From Indolivaga capnocytophagoides DSM 22835 (lineage in GTDB: Bacteria > Bacteroidota > Bacteroidia > Bacteroidales > Dysgonomonadaceae), in the NCBI RefSeq assembly GCF_000426485.1, contig NZ_AUFL01000014.1, forward strand, positions 62,001 to 126,000: a stretch of DNA of 64,000 nt, read 5' to 3'. Under the pieces are notes generated by a model. That model was not told the DNA's origin, searched no databases, and worked only from the letters and a program-made list of their open reading frames with translations. The first letter of the stretch is position 1. Each line of letters opens with the position of its first letter. Both the position numbers and the translations under genes were made by a program. Shown one piece after another: positions 19,105-27,660 of the stretch.

Positions 19105-20262
19105 ATGAAGAAAATACTTTATCTGGGATTAGTTCTGTGCTTGTTTTCTTGTGGAAATAAGCAACAGCAGGCTCCTGTGGCGGAGACTAATAATTCGGGG
19201 ATAACTTTGATGCCCGATTCTGCTTTTACAACAACTTTAGATGGTAAAGAAATTAAGCTGTATACCCTCGAATCGGGTAATGGCATTACTATGCAGGTAT
19301 CTAATTTCGGAGGGCGTGTAATCTCTCTGTGGGTGCCCGATAAAGAAGGTAAATACGAAGATATTGTGTTTGGTCACAATAATATAGATGAATATATTCA
19401 CTATCAGGGAGAACGTTGCTTGGGACCTGTTGTTGGTCGTTATGCAAACCGTATTGCTAAAGGGCAATTCACACTTGATGGCAAGAAGTACCAACTTCCG
19501 GTGAATAACAATGGACAGACACTCCACGGAGGACCCGAAGGCTTTGATATGAAAGTATGGAATGTAGACAGTATCAGCAAAAACAGTATAGCTTTATCTT
19601 ATGTTTCACCTGATGGAGAACAAGGTTTTCCGGGAACGGTTACCGTGAAAATGGTTTATACTTTGACTCCCGATAACGAGTTTAAGATCACTTATCATGC
19701 GACAACAGATAAGCCTACTCATGTAAATCTGTCTCATCACTCGTTCTTTAACCTGAAAGGAGGAGCTAATGGCACGATATTAGATCATATATTGACTATC
19801 AATGCAAGTGCAATCACTCCTGTTGATAGTGTATTGATACCTACAGGTAAACTGATGAATGTAGAAGGTACTCCTTTCGATTTCAGAAAGCCTACAGCTA
19901 TCGGAGACAGAATCAATGCTGAAAATGAGCAGTTGAAAAACGGTGGAGGATACGACCATAACTGGGTTGTTGACCGCAAGTCTGATAAAGACATTGAGTT
20001 TATAGCAAGCTTATACGAACCTAAGAGCGGACGTGTAATGGAAGTATGGTCTGACCAGCCTGCTATTCAATTCTATAGCGGCAATTTCTTGGATGGTAAA
20101 GTTACCGGAAAATACGGCAGAGCCCATAATTACAGAGAAGCTGTAGCTCTGGAAACTCAAAAGTATCCCGATACACCTAATCAGCCTAAATTCCCTTCAA
20201 CCCGTTTGAATCCGGGCGAAGAGTATACGCAGACTTGTATCTATAAGTTCTTGACTAAATAA
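19105..20262 (+). CDS. galM: Aldose 1-epimerase (mutarotase), lipoprotein
   Basis: A 385-residue beta-supersandwich enzyme that interconverts alpha and beta anomers of free aldoses. A lipobox (LFSC followed by GNKQQQ) indicates a lipid-anchored periplasmic form. GalM motifs are present: NFGGRVISLWVPD, GRYANRIAKGQF, NNNGQTLHGGPEGFD, the catalytic-region His in VNLSHHSFFNL, and ALETQKYPDTPNQPKFPSTR containing the catalytic Glu. Bacteroidetes arabinose clusters frequently carry such a lipoprotein. Here it probably equilibrates arabinose anomers before uptake, but the actual sugar is inferred. Terminator hairpins lie on both sides, so it is likely a single-gene unit. Confidence 0.93.
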   Translation: MKKILYLGLVLCLFSCGNKQQQAPVAETNNSGITLMPDSAFTTTLDGKEIKLYTLESGNGITMQVSNFGGRVISLWVPDKEGKYEDIVFGHNNIDEYIHYQGERCLGPVVGRYANRIAKGQFTLDGKKYQLPVNNNGQTLHGGPEGFDMKVWNVDSISKNSIALSYVSPDGEQGFPGTVTVKMVYTLTPDNEFKITYHATTDKPTHVNLSHHSFFNLKGGANGTILDHILTINASAITPVDSVLIPTGKLMNVEGTPFDFRKPTAIGDRINAENEQLKNGGGYDHNWVVDRKSDKDIEFIASLYEPKSGRVMEVWSDQPAIQFYSGNFLDGKVTGKYGRAHNYREAVALETQKYPDTPNQPKFPSTRLNPGEEYTQTCIYKFLTK

Positions 20263-20284
20263 GCCTGATAAACAGATATAAATA

Positions 20285-20320
20285 GAAGAGGGTAGACATG
20301 TGTTTGTTTACCCTCTTTTC
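20285..20320 (+). terminator. Intrinsic terminator after galM
   Basis: GAAGAGGGTA (20285-20294) pairs with TACCCTCTTTTC (20309-20320), leaving a T-rich end. Confidence 0.75.
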
Positions 20321-20356
20321 ATAGGATAATACTTATTAGAACAATACCTGAATAAA

Positions 20357-20944
20357 ATGAAGACTGAAAAAGAAAAAATGGCAGCAGGAGAGCATTACGA
20401 TGCTCATTGCGAAGAAATGGTTGAGGTGCGGAAAAAGATAAAGCCGCTTCTGCATAAACTGAATGTGACGGAGTATCATACCGATAAGTTCAGAGATGTG
20501 ATGAACGAGCTTTTCCCGAATTCGCATAAGAGCTTTTATGTAGAACCCCCTTTCTTTTGTGATTACGGCGATCTGATATATGCCGGAGAAAAGGTCTTTA
20601 TCAATATGGGGGCTATTATCCTTGATGGAGGAACCGTAACCATTGGAGATTATACTCTCATAGCTCCGGGTGTGCATATATACACTGCACAGCATCCGCT
20701 GGATGCCGAAGAAAGAGCCCAATGGGAAGACTGCAAACCCGTAAAGATTGGTGAACGTTGCTGGATTGGAGGGCATTCCACAATATGTCCGGGTGTAACT
20801 ATTGGTGATCGTTCTGTAATTGGTGCGGGTTCGGTTGTTGTTAAAGACATTCCTGCCGATTCTTTGGCGGTGGGTAATCCTGCAAGAGTTATTCGCAAGT
20901 TGAATAAGAACGATAATCCGAGTGAGTTGATGAATAAGAAGTAA
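20357..20944 (+). CDS. Maltose/galactoside O-acetyltransferase-family protein
   Basis: A 195-residue left-handed beta-helix acetyltransferase of the LacA/Maa/NodL group. The N-terminal mac domain (EKEKMAAGEHYDAHCEEM) is followed by hexapeptide repeats (VTIGDYTLIAPGVHIYT, VKIGERCWIGGHSTICPGV, IGAGSVVVKDIP). The catalytic His lies in YTAQHPLDAEERAQ. It is expected to acetylate free sugars in the cytosol with acetyl-CoA, often as detoxification of non-metabolised sugar. The gene sits between two terminators and so is probably independent of galM, although it lies at the edge of the arabinose region. The natural acceptor is unknown. Confidence 0.88.
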   Translation: MKTEKEKMAAGEHYDAHCEEMVEVRKKIKPLLHKLNVTEYHTDKFRDVMNELFPNSHKSFYVEPPFFCDYGDLIYAGEKVFINMGAIILDGGTVTIGDYTLIAPGVHIYTAQHPLDAEERAQWEDCKPVKIGERCWIGGHSTICPGVTIGDRSVIGAGSVVVKDIPADSLAVGNPARVIRKLNKNDNPSELMNKK

Positions 20945-20948
20945 AGAA

Positions 20949-20984
20949 GATAAGGCAGAGTTTGAATCTGCCTTATCCCTTTTT
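20949..20984 (+). terminator. Intrinsic terminator after the acetyltransferase gene
   Basis: An 11-bp perfect stem, GATAAGGCAGA (20949-20959) with TCTGCCTTATC (20967-20977), followed by CCTTTTT. It may partly serve the convergent peptidase gene as well. Confidence 0.85.
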
Positions 20985-20985
20985 A

Positions 20986-22764
20986 CTAGATAGGCTGAGT
21001 CTTTGCTTTCAGCCATTCTGTTTCAGCATCTTCCAGATAGGGTGATAACTTATTGTATACTTCGGTATGATAGTTATTCAGCCAAGTAACCTCATCGTCT
21101 GTAAGCATCTCTTTGATGATAGGAGTTGTGTCTATCGGGCAAAGAGTGATAGTTTCGAATGAATAGAAATCTCCGAACTCTGTCTTTTTATAAAGTTGAG
21201 TTCTCATAAGGTTTTCGGTACGTACTCCGTATTTGTTGTCTCGGTATATACCCGGTTCATTGGATGTTATCATTCCTATATAGATATTCACCGGATTTAT
21301 TTCGGGGCGAATGCTATGAGGGCCTTCATGTACACTCAGATAATGACCTATTCCATGACCTGTGCCATGAAGGAAATTGATACCTTCTTTCCACATCGCT
21401 TGACGTGCCAGAATATCTATTTGAGAGCCTCTTGTTCCCTGAGGAAATACAGCAGAAGTCAGCCCGATGTGACCTTTCAGAACCAGGGTGTAATCTCGTT
21501 TCATATCATCCGAAACAGCACCTACAGCTACTGTACGGGTTATATCTGTTGTGCCGTCAAGATATTGTGCCCCCGAATCAATCAGAAGTAAACCTACAGC
21601 TTTTACACTAAGACAATTGTCTGCTGTCGGATGATAATGATTAAGCGCACCGTTGGCTGCATATCCTGCAATAGTACAGAAGCTCTCTCCTGCAAAGTTC
21701 TCTTGTTTACTGCGATATTCAACCAATTTTTTGCCGATATTGTATTCAGTGACCATCCCTTTAGGAACAGCAGCTTCCAGCCATCTGAAAAAATGAACAA
21801 GAGCTACTCCGTCACGTACCATTGCCCGCCCGAATCCTTCTGTTTCTACATCATTCTTAATACTCTTCATCAAATCGGCAGGAGACAGCATATCTACTAT
21901 TCTGCAATGCTTAGGAATAGCATTATACAGACTATAACTGATCTTATTAGAGTCGATACAAACTGAGCCTTTTAGAGTCTGAGCGAAGCTATATATTTCA
22001 TCATAAGGCTTTACTGTGACTCCTTGTTCTTTGAGATACGTCTGGATAGTATCATCTAATTTATAAGAGTCTATAAATAAGATCGTTTCGGTACGTGATA
22101 CATAGGCATACGATACAACTACCGGATTGTAAATGACGTCATTTCCTCTCAGATTAAATATCCATGCTATAGTATCGAGGGTACTTACCAGCAAAGAGTC
22201 TGCTCCTGTTTTTTCGATAGAGTCAGCAATGCGGGCTATTTTTTCTTTAGCTGATTCTCCAGTATATTTTTCGGGATGGATAAACGCTTTTCCTTTTGGT
22301 ATGTCAGGACGCTCGGCCCATATCGAGTCGAAAGGGTCTGTGCTGTTTATCAAAGATATACCTTTCGGAGTCAATATTCTGATCAGATCTTGAGCCTCTT
22401 TTGCCGCATATACTTTTCCGTCAATTCCTACATTATCTCCATTCGATAATTCATCGATCAGCCAATCAGGAATCAAAGGTGTTTCCGGCAATCTTGCTTT
22501 GAATAATTTGATTTCTGATCCGGCTAATTCGCTTTCAGCCTGAAGAAAATAACGGGAATCTGTCCATAAGCCAGCCTTATCCATTGTTATCACAGCTATA
22601 CCTGCCGATCCTGTAAATCCGCTTATCCACATTCGTGATTCCCAATGTGCGGCGGGATATTCACTCAGATGCGGATCAGTTGTCGGAATTATAAATGCCT
22701 GTAAATTATGTTCTTTCATAAATTGCCTCAATAGGGCAATTTTGTTGTTGGGCGGATTATTCAT
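20986..22764 (-). CDS. Xaa-Pro aminopeptidase (M24B, long form)
   Basis: A 592-residue three-domain aminopeptidase P resembling eukaryotic APP1. It removes an N-terminal residue that is followed by proline. The creatinase-like pita-bread domain carries two metal Asp in LLIDSGAQYLDGTTDITRT, His in HGTGHGIGHYLSVHEGPH, and Glu in TSNEPGIYRDNKYGVRTEN. There is no signal peptide, so it acts in the cytosol. The ATG overlaps the TGA of the upstream S9 peptidase gene (ATGA), so the two are translationally coupled. A signal-bearing dipeptidyl peptidase coupled to a cytosolic X-Pro enzyme suggests stepwise use of proline-rich peptides. A second, shorter family member is encoded at 45090-46463. Confidence 0.93.
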   Translation of the reverse strand: MNNPPNNKIALLRQFMKEHNLQAFIIPTTDPHLSEYPAAHWESRMWISGFTGSAGIAVITMDKAGLWTDSRYFLQAESELAGSEIKLFKARLPETPLIPDWLIDELSNGDNVGIDGKVYAAKEAQDLIRILTPKGISLINSTDPFDSIWAERPDIPKGKAFIHPEKYTGESAKEKIARIADSIEKTGADSLLVSTLDTIAWIFNLRGNDVIYNPVVVSYAYVSRTETILFIDSYKLDDTIQTYLKEQGVTVKPYDEIYSFAQTLKGSVCIDSNKISYSLYNAIPKHCRIVDMLSPADLMKSIKNDVETEGFGRAMVRDGVALVHFFRWLEAAVPKGMVTEYNIGKKLVEYRSKQENFAGESFCTIAGYAANGALNHYHPTADNCLSVKAVGLLLIDSGAQYLDGTTDITRTVAVGAVSDDMKRDYTLVLKGHIGLTSAVFPQGTRGSQIDILARQAMWKEGINFLHGTGHGIGHYLSVHEGPHSIRPEINPVNIYIGMITSNEPGIYRDNKYGVRTENLMRTQLYKKTEFGDFYSFETITLCPIDTTPIIKEMLTDDEVTWLNNYHTEVYNKLSPYLEDAETEWLKAKTQPI

Positions 22765-24974
22765 TGTTCGTTCCAGTTTGGAGTAGGTAGTCCTATAAGA
22801 TTCTTCACAAAGAAATCACGGCGTTTACGTTCTCCGTATGTTTCTCCGAGGGTATGTCTTGCTCCCGGCAGTATAACAAAATCGAATTCTTTATTGCTTT
22901 GTTGCAGGGCATTTACTACTTGTAAAGTAGATGAAGGATCAACATTATTGTCCAACTCTCCTAATATCAGCATCAGCTTTCCTTTCAGCAGATGTGCATT
23001 TACCACATTCGAGCATTCTTCGTACTCTTTGCCGATAGGATATCCCATCCATTGTTCATTCCACCAGATTTTATCCATTCGGTTGTCGTGGCATCCGCAA
23101 GCAGCCACTGCCACTTTATAAAATTCGGGATGGAAAAGTACTGCTCCCATGCTGTTTTGTCCTCCGGCCGAGCCTCCGTAGATGCCAACTCTGGTAATAT
23201 CCATTTCAGGGTATTTGTCAGCGGCAGATTTCATCCATGCTATGCGGTCGGGAAATCCTGCGTCTTTCAGATTTTTCCAGCATACATCATGAAAAGCTTT
23301 CGATCGGTTGGCAGTTCCCATTCCATCTATCATAACCACAATAAATCCGAGTTCAGTTAAATGGCTCGGACGATGAGCCAGAGCAAAAGATTTTGGAACG
23401 TGAGAATCATGAGGTCCTGCATAAATATACTCTATCACGGGATATTTCTTATTCGGATCGAAATTATTCGGACGGATTATCATCCCCCAGATATCTGTTT
23501 TACCATCACGTCCTTTAGCTGAGAATACTTCGGGCATACGCCATCCGGCAGCTAATGCTTCTTTTATATCAGGTTGGAATATTGTACGGATGATTTTTCC
23601 GTCCTTCGCCGATCTTAATACAGTTGTCGGAGGAAGATCGGTACGAGAATAAGTATCCACCATATACGCATAGTCTGAACTGAATGTTACGTTGTGATTC
23701 CCATTTTCAGGGGTTAAGGCTTTGATGTTTCCATTGTCTATATTCAGAAGGTAATATTTTTCGAGATAAGGATCTTCTCCCGCATCCATCCCGCATCCTT
23801 TAAACAGGATAGTCCGTTTACTTTCATCTACATGTACCACATTTTTAACAACCCACTCTCCCTTAGTCAATTGTTTTTTTACTTTTCCGGTCGGTACGTC
23901 GTACAGATAGATATGTCTCCATCCGTCTCGTTCCGATATCCAGAGTAGTTCTTTTTCGTTTTCGAACCAGTGCTCATATACTGCATTGTAATAGATAAAC
24001 GTGTTACTTTGTTCATTTACAATTGTTCGCAGCTGATCTGATTGAATGTTTCCTCCGTAAATAACGTATTGTTGATGTCCCCGTTTATTGAAATGAAATG
24101 AAAAAGACGTACTGCTTTTATCCCATCGGATGTTATTAAGGTCGAATTGAGCATCTACATCAGGAACGTTATATTCAACAGATCGTTTTCCATCAATAAA
24201 GAATAGCACCGGTCTTCTTATTGGTAATGCGTCTCCAGGTTTCGGATAGTCATATTCTTCGGTTTTTGGCTGCAGCTGGTCTTTTGGTGAGGATGATATC
24301 AGCAGCAATTTTCTGACTTCTGCAGGACGATATTTACAGCAGATAATTTTCTTAGAGTCTGGAGACCAATAAATATTCGATGAGTAATAGTCGTACACCG
24401 AGCCATCGGTACTGATCGCTTTCGCTTGTCCTGTTGCGATATTGCGTATCCACAGATTGCCTTCGTTGATATATGCTTCGTTAATGCCATCGGGCGATTT
24501 GATTTTTTCTTTGCTGTTTTCTCGATATACACCTCCCCAGTAAGAATCTTCGGGGATTGCAGCTCCTTTTATGATTTTGTAATCAGCCAGGGTACACAGG
24601 TATTCTTGTTTATCAATAATAAATGACAGTGTATCGGTTCCTGCGAATCGAATTTTCTGAAATGGCAACTGGTACGCTTTAATCTCTTTATGCAGAAATG
24701 TTTCCAGTGAAAGAGCCAGACGTTTTTGATCGAATGCCGGAGTGGGTTCTTGTTTTTTTTCGGCATCGAGCAAGAAAAACTCTTTTCCGTTGGCTGTACG
24801 AGCCGAATACCAGAACTTAGGACTGTTTTTGATAGCTTCGATATCAGATAAACCTCGTGACATCGAACTGTATTTCGTATAGAACGAATCGGCTTTCTGA
24901 TAGAGTTCTTTCATATCTTGCCCTTGTGATAATAGGGGGTATACGGCAAGAAGTGCGATAATTAATCTTTTCAT
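22761..24974 (-). CDS. S9 family peptidase, dipeptidyl-peptidase IV-like, periplasmic
   Basis: A 737-residue serine peptidase with a cleavable signal peptide (ending about LLSQGQDM). A DPP IV N-terminal beta-propeller (about 90-480) precedes an alpha/beta-hydrolase domain. The catalytic triad is visible as Ser in YGGSAGGQ, Asp in LGELDNNVDPSS and His in LPGARHTLG. The nucleophile elbow is GGSAGG rather than the GWSYGG usual in true DPP IV, so strict dipeptide release after Pro is uncertain. It is the first gene of a two-gene unit with the aminopeptidase P, with its own upstream region. It lies next to, but is probably transcribed separately from, the GH127 locus. Confidence 0.88.
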   Translation of the reverse strand: MKRLIIALLAVYPLLSQGQDMKELYQKADSFYTKYSSMSRGLSDIEAIKNSPKFWYSARTANGKEFFLLDAEKKQEPTPAFDQKRLALSLETFLHKEIKAYQLPFQKIRFAGTDTLSFIIDKQEYLCTLADYKIIKGAAIPEDSYWGGVYRENSKEKIKSPDGINEAYINEGNLWIRNIATGQAKAISTDGSVYDYYSSNIYWSPDSKKIICCKYRPAEVRKLLLISSSPKDQLQPKTEEYDYPKPGDALPIRRPVLFFIDGKRSVEYNVPDVDAQFDLNNIRWDKSSTSFSFHFNKRGHQQYVIYGGNIQSDQLRTIVNEQSNTFIYYNAVYEHWFENEKELLWISERDGWRHIYLYDVPTGKVKKQLTKGEWVVKNVVHVDESKRTILFKGCGMDAGEDPYLEKYYLLNIDNGNIKALTPENGNHNVTFSSDYAYMVDTYSRTDLPPTTVLRSAKDGKIIRTIFQPDIKEALAAGWRMPEVFSAKGRDGKTDIWGMIIRPNNFDPNKKYPVIEYIYAGPHDSHVPKSFALAHRPSHLTELGFIVVMIDGMGTANRSKAFHDVCWKNLKDAGFPDRIAWMKSAADKYPEMDITRVGIYGGSAGGQNSMGAVLFHPEFYKVAVAACGCHDNRMDKIWWNEQWMGYPIGKEYEECSNVVNAHLLKGKLMLILGELDNNVDPSSTLQVVNALQQSNKEFDFVILPGARHTLGETYGERKRRDFFVKNLIGLPTPNWNEQ

Positions 24975-25025
24975 TTATTCTCTGTTTTTGATAAAAGTCT
25001 CTGGCTTTATATATATTTCGTACCG

Positions 25026-25044
25026 AAAAGGTGACAAAGGTTAC
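25026..25044 (-). promoter_or_regulatory. Tandem GTNACCTTT element upstream of the S9 peptidase gene
   Basis: Minus strand GTAACCTTTGTCACCTTTT: two 9-nt units in direct repeat, ending 51 nt before the ATG in sense orientation. It is identical over its core to the element at 39817-39837. Confidence 0.45.
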
Positions 25045-25142
25045 AATAAAATAACTTTTTTTCCAGTTGTGTCTTTTTGTTTTTGGCGAATATTGATTTG
25101 CCTTTACACATTCTTTTGTATAGATAAATTTCTGTATTGAAG

Positions 25143-25176
25143 AACCAGAAAGTATTTAATGATATACTTTCTGGTT
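25143..25176 (-). terminator. Hairpin terminator downstream of the GH127 locus
   Basis: A perfect 13-bp stem, AACCAGAAAGTAT (25143-25155) with ATACTTTCTGGTT (25164-25176), 52 nt beyond the GH127 stop. The T-tract on the minus side is weak (TTCTTC). It probably ends the long minus-strand transcript before the peptidase pair. Confidence 0.6.
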
Positions 25177-25228
25177 ATAAGAATCTCGGGTTGTTTTACT
25201 TTCCAAAGAAATAAACAGATCAGCAACC

Positions 25229-27646
25229 TTATTTTACTTCGAATTCATAAATGCCGATAGATTCTTTTACAGGCAATTGTACTGAAAGGCGTACAAATTT
25301 AGCGGAGACAGGCTCAAACTCTATTTGATTTTTCACGTCTTTCTCGCTTTTGTAGCTGCCTTTTGTTTTTACATCCAGCCATTGTCCGTTGGCATCCTGA
25401 TACTGAACTTTCCACGACAGAGGTATACGGCAGCCTCCCCAAGGTGCATCGTCATACCAATATACAAATGCAGAGGAAAATGTTTCGGGCTTATCGAATT
25501 CGTATGTTACCCATTCTTCCGAATTATTTTTTGGCCACAAAGAGTAAAATGGAACATGACGGTCGTTTGAATTATCAGGCCAGTATCCGTCGTTAACACT
25601 GCTCAGCGATTTGTTGGGAGCCGAAGATGTTACCTTGGCACTTGTGCAAATAGTAGGTGGGGGTAGGGGACGTGTGCGCTCTTTCGTACGGGGTATCCAT
25701 ACAGCCATTTCTCCTGCACCCCTGTTGGCCCATGCGTAGTAAGGGATAGCTGTCAGATGTTTATTTTCGATTATGACTTCGTTATCATCTCCCCTTCGCG
25801 CGCTTTTGGCATCAGCTTCGAGGCGTACTATTCCATTCAATTCGTCCGGTATAAATGATGCTGTTATCGGAACATTATCTTCAAGTACAGCATTAAGAAC
25901 CTTGTCTTGATTATCAGGCCATTCTAGACAATATACAATGGGACCCCGTTCTAAAGACACCTTTCCTCTGTCGTCTTCTACTTTATCGTTGGCTAAAGTG
26001 CGGTGAACATCCATCGGGAAGTCGACCACTATATTATCTCCTTTTTTCCATTTTCTGGAAATTGCGATATATCCGTTTGGCGATACAGTATTATCTGTTT
26101 CAACTCCGTTTACCTTTATTTTTACAGTCTCTTTTTTCGGATTCAGATAACTGTATAAATCACTGGGTACGGGCTGATTCTGTACCCATCCCGGTACACG
26201 GACAAGTACTTCGAATGTCTCTGCCTTTTTAGGATCAATAGTTATTGATACATTACCATCCCAAGGATAACCAGTCTTTTGGGCTATTTTTATATCGTTC
26301 TTATTGAGTTCTATATCCGATTCGCTTTCGATAAATAGATTTACATAGATTTTATTGTCTTTTTTAGCGTATACGTATCCGGGGATAGATGGCATAAAAC
26401 GGCAAACGTTACTGGGGCAGCAAGCGCAGCCGAACCATTCACTGCGTCCGTGCTGTCCGACCGATTCCAACGGATTGGGATAAAAGAAATGATCACCCGA
26501 AAGGCTTATTCCTGAAATCAGACCATTGTAAAGCGTCCGTTCCAATACATCATAGTATTTAGAATCTCCATGAAGAAGGAACAAACGATGGTTCCAGTAT
26601 ACATTGGCGATTGCAGCACATGTTTCGCAATAAGCCGACATATTGGGTAGTTCGTAATTCTTACCGAAGGCCTCTCCATGACCTGTAGCACCGATACCAC
26701 CTGTGATGTAATATTTTTTAGTCACTACATTGTCCCAGATATTATCTATGGCATGTAAGTAGGCACTGTTTCCGGTCAATGCGGCAACATCTGCCATCCC
26801 TGAATACATATAAGCTGCACGTACAGCATGCCCTACAGCTTCATCCTGCTCTATTACAGGTTTATGGGTCTGGCTGTATTCTCCGCTTTCGCCATGACCT
26901 CTCAGGTCTAGGAAGTATTTCGCCAGATCAAGGTATTCTTTTTTTCCTGTTACTCGATACATCTTTACAAGACCCATTTCTACAATCTGATGTCCGGGCT
27001 CGTAAGCCAATTTTCCGGGACCGAAGTCCTTTACCAGCAAATCTGCATTTTTGATTGCTACATCAAGCAGAGTTCTTTTACCTGTAGCCTGATAATGTGC
27101 TACAGCTGCTTCATACAAGTGTCCGCAGTTATAAAGTTCGTGGCTCAGGTCAGGATCTTTTTCCCAGCGTTTTGCTCCTACCCATTCATGGAGTTTTCCT
27201 GGTTCGGCAGCTGTTCGTGCGGTAAAAAGGTATCCGTCAGGTTCTTGTGCCTTCTGTATATAATAGATAAGAGTATCCATGCGAGCTTCCAAATCTTTAT
27301 TCGGATACATTTGTATCGAATACGACATGCCTTCGAGTATTTTGTAAATATCGGTATCGTCAAATGTGAATTGGGTATCGAAATATCCCGGCATAAGACC
27401 TCCTGCCTTTTTAAAATTGTCAACACGTCCTGTTATATAACATTGTTTCAGAGCGATGGGTATAGTTACGTCCTGATTGGTTTTTATACGTGGTGCCCAA
27501 AATTTATCCGAAAATTTAACCGAAACGAAAGATACCGGCTGTATCGGATAATCTTTCTGGGTCGTTTGCTGCTCGTGATGGGTGTGTGCTGCTGCCGAAA
27601 TAATGGGCAGTAATGCCAGCAGAAGACATAAGCGAAGCTTTTTCAT
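25229..27646 (-). CDS. GH127 beta-L-arabinofuranosidase-family enzyme with C-terminal discoidin-like domain
   Basis: An 805-residue secreted protein (signal ending about ISAAAHTHH). The (alpha/alpha)6-barrel DUF1680/GH127 domain covers about residues 35-650. Zinc-site and nucleophile residues known from HypBA1 are all present: Glu and Cys in AYCETCAAI near 341, and the Cys pair in FGCACCPSN near 408, where one Cys is the nucleophile. VPYYAWANRGAGEMAVW closes the catalytic unit. Residues of about 680-805 form a discoidin/CBM32-like sandwich ending SIGIYEFEVK. HypBA1 releases arabinose from beta-1,2-linked arabinofuranosides of hydroxyproline-rich proteins. Other members act on arabinan ends or aceric acid of RG-II, so the substrate is inferred. 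It starts 14 nt after the GH43 gene. Confidence 0.93.
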   Translation of the reverse strand: MKKLRLCLLLALLPIISAAAHTHHEQQTTQKDYPIQPVSFVSVKFSDKFWAPRIKTNQDVTIPIALKQCYITGRVDNFKKAGGLMPGYFDTQFTFDDTDIYKILEGMSYSIQMYPNKDLEARMDTLIYYIQKAQEPDGYLFTARTAAEPGKLHEWVGAKRWEKDPDLSHELYNCGHLYEAAVAHYQATGKRTLLDVAIKNADLLVKDFGPGKLAYEPGHQIVEMGLVKMYRVTGKKEYLDLAKYFLDLRGHGESGEYSQTHKPVIEQDEAVGHAVRAAYMYSGMADVAALTGNSAYLHAIDNIWDNVVTKKYYITGGIGATGHGEAFGKNYELPNMSAYCETCAAIANVYWNHRLFLLHGDSKYYDVLERTLYNGLISGISLSGDHFFYPNPLESVGQHGRSEWFGCACCPSNVCRFMPSIPGYVYAKKDNKIYVNLFIESESDIELNKNDIKIAQKTGYPWDGNVSITIDPKKAETFEVLVRVPGWVQNQPVPSDLYSYLNPKKETVKIKVNGVETDNTVSPNGYIAISRKWKKGDNIVVDFPMDVHRTLANDKVEDDRGKVSLERGPIVYCLEWPDNQDKVLNAVLEDNVPITASFIPDELNGIVRLEADAKSARRGDDNEVIIENKHLTAIPYYAWANRGAGEMAVWIPRTKERTRPLPPPTICTSAKVTSSAPNKSLSSVNDGYWPDNSNDRHVPFYSLWPKNNSEEWVTYEFDKPETFSSAFVYWYDDAPWGGCRIPLSWKVQYQDANGQWLDVKTKGSYKSEKDVKNQIEFEPVSAKFVRLSVQLPVKESIGIYEFEVK

Positions 27647-27660
27647 AAGTATATTGTTTA

